Positions 7,059-8,588 of a stretch of 8,588 nt of DNA are shown here, piece after piece. The DNA comes from CAZQXD01 sp964597315. Lineage in GTDB: Bacteria > Pseudomonadota > Gammaproteobacteria > Competibacterales > Competibacteraceae. Positions within the stretch are counted from its first letter, which is position 1. The number at the start of each line of letters is the position of its first letter. The position numbers were made by a program, and so were the translations under genes. The stretch covers positions 1 through 8,588 of the forward strand of contig CAZQXD010000108.1 in assembly GCA_964597315.1 (NCBI GenBank), given 5' to 3'. The notes under the pieces were generated by a model, which saw only the letters and a list, made by a program, of their open reading frames with translations, did no database searches and was not told the DNA's origin.

Positions 7059-7098
7059 ATCGGCGGGAAGCCTGCCCGGGGGGAGGGTTCCCGCCGAT
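7059..7098 (-). promoter_or_regulatory. Intercistronic stem-loop between dctP and dctQM
   Basis: ATCGGCGGGAA (7059-7069) and TTCCCGCCGAT (7088-7098) form a perfect 11-bp stem with an 18-nt GC-rich loop that can pair further. It starts 11 nt beyond the dctP stop codon on the transcribed strand and has no U tract after it, so it looks less like a full terminator than a 3'-end stabiliser or partial attenuator that raises receptor over permease expression. Confidence 0.7.
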
Positions 7099-7109
7099 GA
7101 AGCAGCCGA

Positions 7110-8138
7110 TTACTTGAGAAGACCCTCTTTTTCCAGATACGCCGAGACCTGCTCGTAGACTTTGCTGGCCATTTCGCTACGGTCGGCGTACTTCTGCCAC
7201 TGGCTTTGGGCGATTTTGCGGAACTTCGCCCGCTCTTCGTCGCTCCAGTCAATCACGGTGATCGAGGGGTCGGCCTTGGCCTCCGCCACGGCCGTCTCGT
7301 TTTCCGCCTCCAGTTGCGAAACCATATCGACGGCAAATTCCTTGACCGATTCTTCCAGAAGCTGCTTGAGGTCATCGGGCAGCCCGTCCCAGATTTCCTT
7401 ATTCATGGATACCTCGATGATCGGCATGGAGTGAAAGCCCGGGTACACGGGGTATTTCGCGAACTTGTGCATGCCCTGGGCGTGATTGGTGGAGAACACG
7501 GTGTAGTCGGCCGCGTCGATGACGCCCTTTTCCAGGGAGGTGTAGACCTCGGAGCCGGGTAGATTGACCGGCGCCGCGCCAGCCGCCGCGAACACGTCTT
7601 GGACCATCCCCTCCGGCGCGCGCATCTTCAGCCCCTTGAGGTCGTCGACGCCGTTGAGCGGTTTGGTGGAAAGAAAAGCCTCCAGGCCAGTCGTCGAGGC
7701 GCCGATAAAATGCAGGCCATAGGGGTTTACCAACTCATTGAACAATTCCTTGCCGCCGCCCTCTTCCATAAACTTGAGCATCTGCTCCGGCGCGCTCCAG
7801 GCGCCCACCAGGTTGCCCAACATGCCGAAGGCCGCGTCCTTGCCCGCGAAATAGGATGGGTCGGTGATCTGACCCTGGAGAATACCGGCGCCCACCGCTT
7901 CCAGGGTTTCGTTGTACTGCACCACGGTATTGACCGGAACCACTTGTATCTGAATGCGTCCGTCCGACCTTTTGGCGACGTCTTCGGCCCAGGCCTCCTC
8001 GATGGGGAAGAAGTTGTCACCGGCCTGGGCCGAAGTCTGGAAGGTCCACTCGTAATCGGCTGCCCAGGTGGGTAAGGCAAATACCACGGCAGTGGTCAAA
8101 AACGTACCGAGAATAATACGTTGGTTCTTGATTTTCAT
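7110..8138 (-). CDS. TRAP transporter periplasmic receptor, DctP family
   Basis: High-affinity periplasmic receptor for the adjacent permease. The 342-residue protein begins with a Sec signal peptide (KIKNQR, a hydrophobic stretch, probable cleavage after TWA at residue 26). The mature part has DctP-family features: NTVVQYNETLEAVGAG early, GLHFIGASTTGLEAFLSTKP, the conserved KGLKMRAPEG with Arg173 expected to bind the substrate carboxylate, GSEVYTSLEKGVIDAADY (195-212) and a long C-terminal helix. ATG 8138 is chosen over the in-frame ATG 8165 because GGAGGA lies just upstream of 8138 and only this start puts the signal peptide at the end. It is the first gene of a dctP-dctQM-receptor operon, with an 86-nt gap and hairpin before the permease. 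The ligand should carry a carboxylate, but its identity is not deducible from sequence alone; a sugar acid is inferred from the neighbours. Confidence 0.93.
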   Translation of the reverse strand: MKIKNQRIILGTFLTTAVVFALPTWAADYEWTFQTSAQAGDNFFPIEEAWAEDVAKRSDGRIQIQVVPVNTVVQYNETLEAVGAGILQGQITDPSYFAGKDAAFGMLGNLVGAWSAPEQMLKFMEEGGGKELFNELVNPYGLHFIGASTTGLEAFLSTKPLNGVDDLKGLKMRAPEGMVQDVFAAAGAAPVNLPGSEVYTSLEKGVIDAADYTVFSTNHAQGMHKFAKYPVYPGFHSMPIIEVSMNKEIWDGLPDDLKQLLEESVKEFAVDMVSQLEAENETAVAEAKADPSITVIDWSDEERAKFRKIAQSQWQKYADRSEMASKVYEQVSAYLEKEGLLK

Positions 8139-8185
8139 AGTTCCTCCAGTGGGGTAGGGGGGCATCTGGTCTGCGGGTGCTACGG

Positions 8186-8216
8186 CTGGCGTTAGGAAGC
8201 AGCGCCTTCGCGCCAG
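8186..8216 (-). promoter_or_regulatory. Possible leader hairpin of dctP mRNA
   Basis: CTGGCG (8186-8191) pairs with CGCCAG (8211-8216), with a second inner pairing GAAG (8196-8199) with CTTC (8206-8209). If transcription starts near 8232, this structure lies in the 5' leader about 50 nt ahead of the start codon. It could stabilise or modulate the message, or be incidental in GC-rich DNA. Confidence 0.3.
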
Positions 8217-8238
8217 AAGTCGGCGTTGTTATGAGTGC

Positions 8239-8267
8239 ATTATCGTGTTCGCCACCGAGGCTGGTCG
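8239..8267 (-). promoter_or_regulatory. Candidate promoter of the TRAP operon
   Basis: On the minus strand GATAAT (8244-8239, 5/6 to the -10 consensus) lies 17 nt downstream of CGACCA (8267-8262), a weak -35 that is the edge of the dyad at 8262-8287. This would start the message near 8232 and give a leader of about 95 nt. The arrangement mirrors the candidate promoter at 1897-1925. Confidence 0.35.
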
Positions 8268-8287
8268 GTACGCTACCGTACTGACCA
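8262..8287. promoter_or_regulatory. 26-bp imperfect dyad, putative repressor operator
   Basis: The dyad has outer arms TGGTC and GACCA and inner arms GTACG and CGTAC; 22 of 26 positions are self-complementary. Its core GGTACGCTACC (8267-8277) equals the GGTAGCGCTACC operator of the LacI-type gene with one central G missing. It lies between the divergent dctP and dehydrogenase genes and overlaps the candidate dctP -35. It could be a variant site for the GntR-like repressor. The TGGT...ACCA ends would also suit a GntR-superfamily (FCD) regulator encoded outside the window. Confidence 0.45.
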
Positions 8288-8361
8288 AATTCGATGATGA
8301 ATTTAATCTATAGTTAGCACCAGCATCAATTACCAGTCCTACCCACAGGGGGCTCACCAAA

Positions 8362-8588
8362 ATGCCGGACACCAAGCAGCAGCGCATCGGATTTATCGGT
8401 CTCGGCGCCATGGGCGCGGGCATGGCCGCCAATCTGCTCAAGGCGGGCTTTCGGGTGCGCGGTTTCGACATCAATCCGGCGGCCATGAAACGTCTGGGGG
8501 ATCAAGGCGGAGACGGCGCCGCCAGCCCGGCCGAAACGGCGGACGGCGCCGAGCTGCTGATCGTTATGGTGGCCAACTCCGATCAGGC
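8362..8588 (+). CDS. Beta-hydroxyacid dehydrogenase, L-threonate dehydrogenase-like (partial)
   Basis: The 5' part of an NAD(P)-dependent 3-hydroxyisobutyrate dehydrogenase-family oxidoreductase; 75 codons are present before the window ends. A Rossmann dinucleotide site GFIGLGAMGAGMAANLLKAG begins at residue 9 and is followed by FDINPAAMKRL, whose aspartate suggests NAD preference. The segment ELLIVMVANSDQ aligns with the VNAAQ-type region of L-threonate dehydrogenase (LtnD/YgbJ), which differs from ordinary tartronate semialdehyde reductases, but the fragment is too short to settle the substrate. ATG 8362 has AGGGGG 9 nt upstream. It is divergent from the TRAP receptor and shares its regulatory region, suggesting that the imported compound is oxidised by this enzyme, as in known tetronate pathways. 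The remaining pathway genes would lie to the right. Confidence 0.8.
   Translation, partial: MPDTKQQRIGFIGLGAMGAGMAANLLKAGFRVRGFDINPAAMKRLGDQGGDGAASPAETADGAELLIVMVANSDQ

Noticed and set aside
8139..8165. Earlier ATG at 8165 as the DctP start
   Set aside because: It would put nine extra residues before the signal peptide, and the Shine-Dalgarno GGAGGA serves ATG 8138.

Overview
This window reads as chromosomal DNA of a proteobacterium, most likely a gammaproteobacterium. That is inferred from the E. coli-like gluconate repressor and gluconokinase, the TRAP transporter and the GC-rich, strongly Shine-Dalgarno-led genes; the taxon itself is not proven. It is a sugar-acid uptake and catabolism neighbourhood with no phage, IS, CRISPR or RNA gene visible.

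Layout. Bases 1-521 are AT-richer and hold no convincing gene. A gluconokinase (522-1037, +) faces a Crp/Fnr-type regulator (1109-1819, -). That regulator is divergent from a LacI-family, GntR-like repressor (about 2047-3123, +). The shared 227-bp intergenic region carries two copies of the palindrome GGTAGCGCTACC, 44 bp apart, which are very probably the repressor's operators. A strong hairpin (3188-3212) follows the repressor. Next comes a relic of two unrelated enzymes, minus strand: a fructose-1,6-bisphosphatase active-site fragment joined to the C-terminal part of a MetX-like alpha/beta hydrolase carrying a nonsense codon.

The second half is a minus-strand operon, read right to left: dctP-type TRAP receptor (8138-7110), a fused small+large TRAP permease DctQM (7023-5008), and then, with its ribosome binding site against the permease stop codon, a Tat-exported ABC-type (family 1) solute-binding protein (4997-3684) with no ABC permease or ATPase in view. 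An 11-bp perfect stem lies between dctP and dctQM. Divergent from dctP, and running off the right edge, is a beta-hydroxyacid dehydrogenase resembling L-threonate dehydrogenase.

How it may work together. The TRAP system would import a carboxylated sugar derivative (gluconate, a tetronate or similar), and gluconokinase and/or the dehydrogenase would start its breakdown. The GntR-like repressor may tie both halves together, because the dctP/dehydrogenase intergenic region has a 26-bp dyad whose core (GGTACGCTACC) is the repressor palindrome minus one base. It sits 17 nt from a GATAAT hexamer, the same spacing as at the operator near the Crp-type gene. The most unusual points are the two different receptors behind one TRAP permease, the fused enzyme relic and this shared operator geometry.
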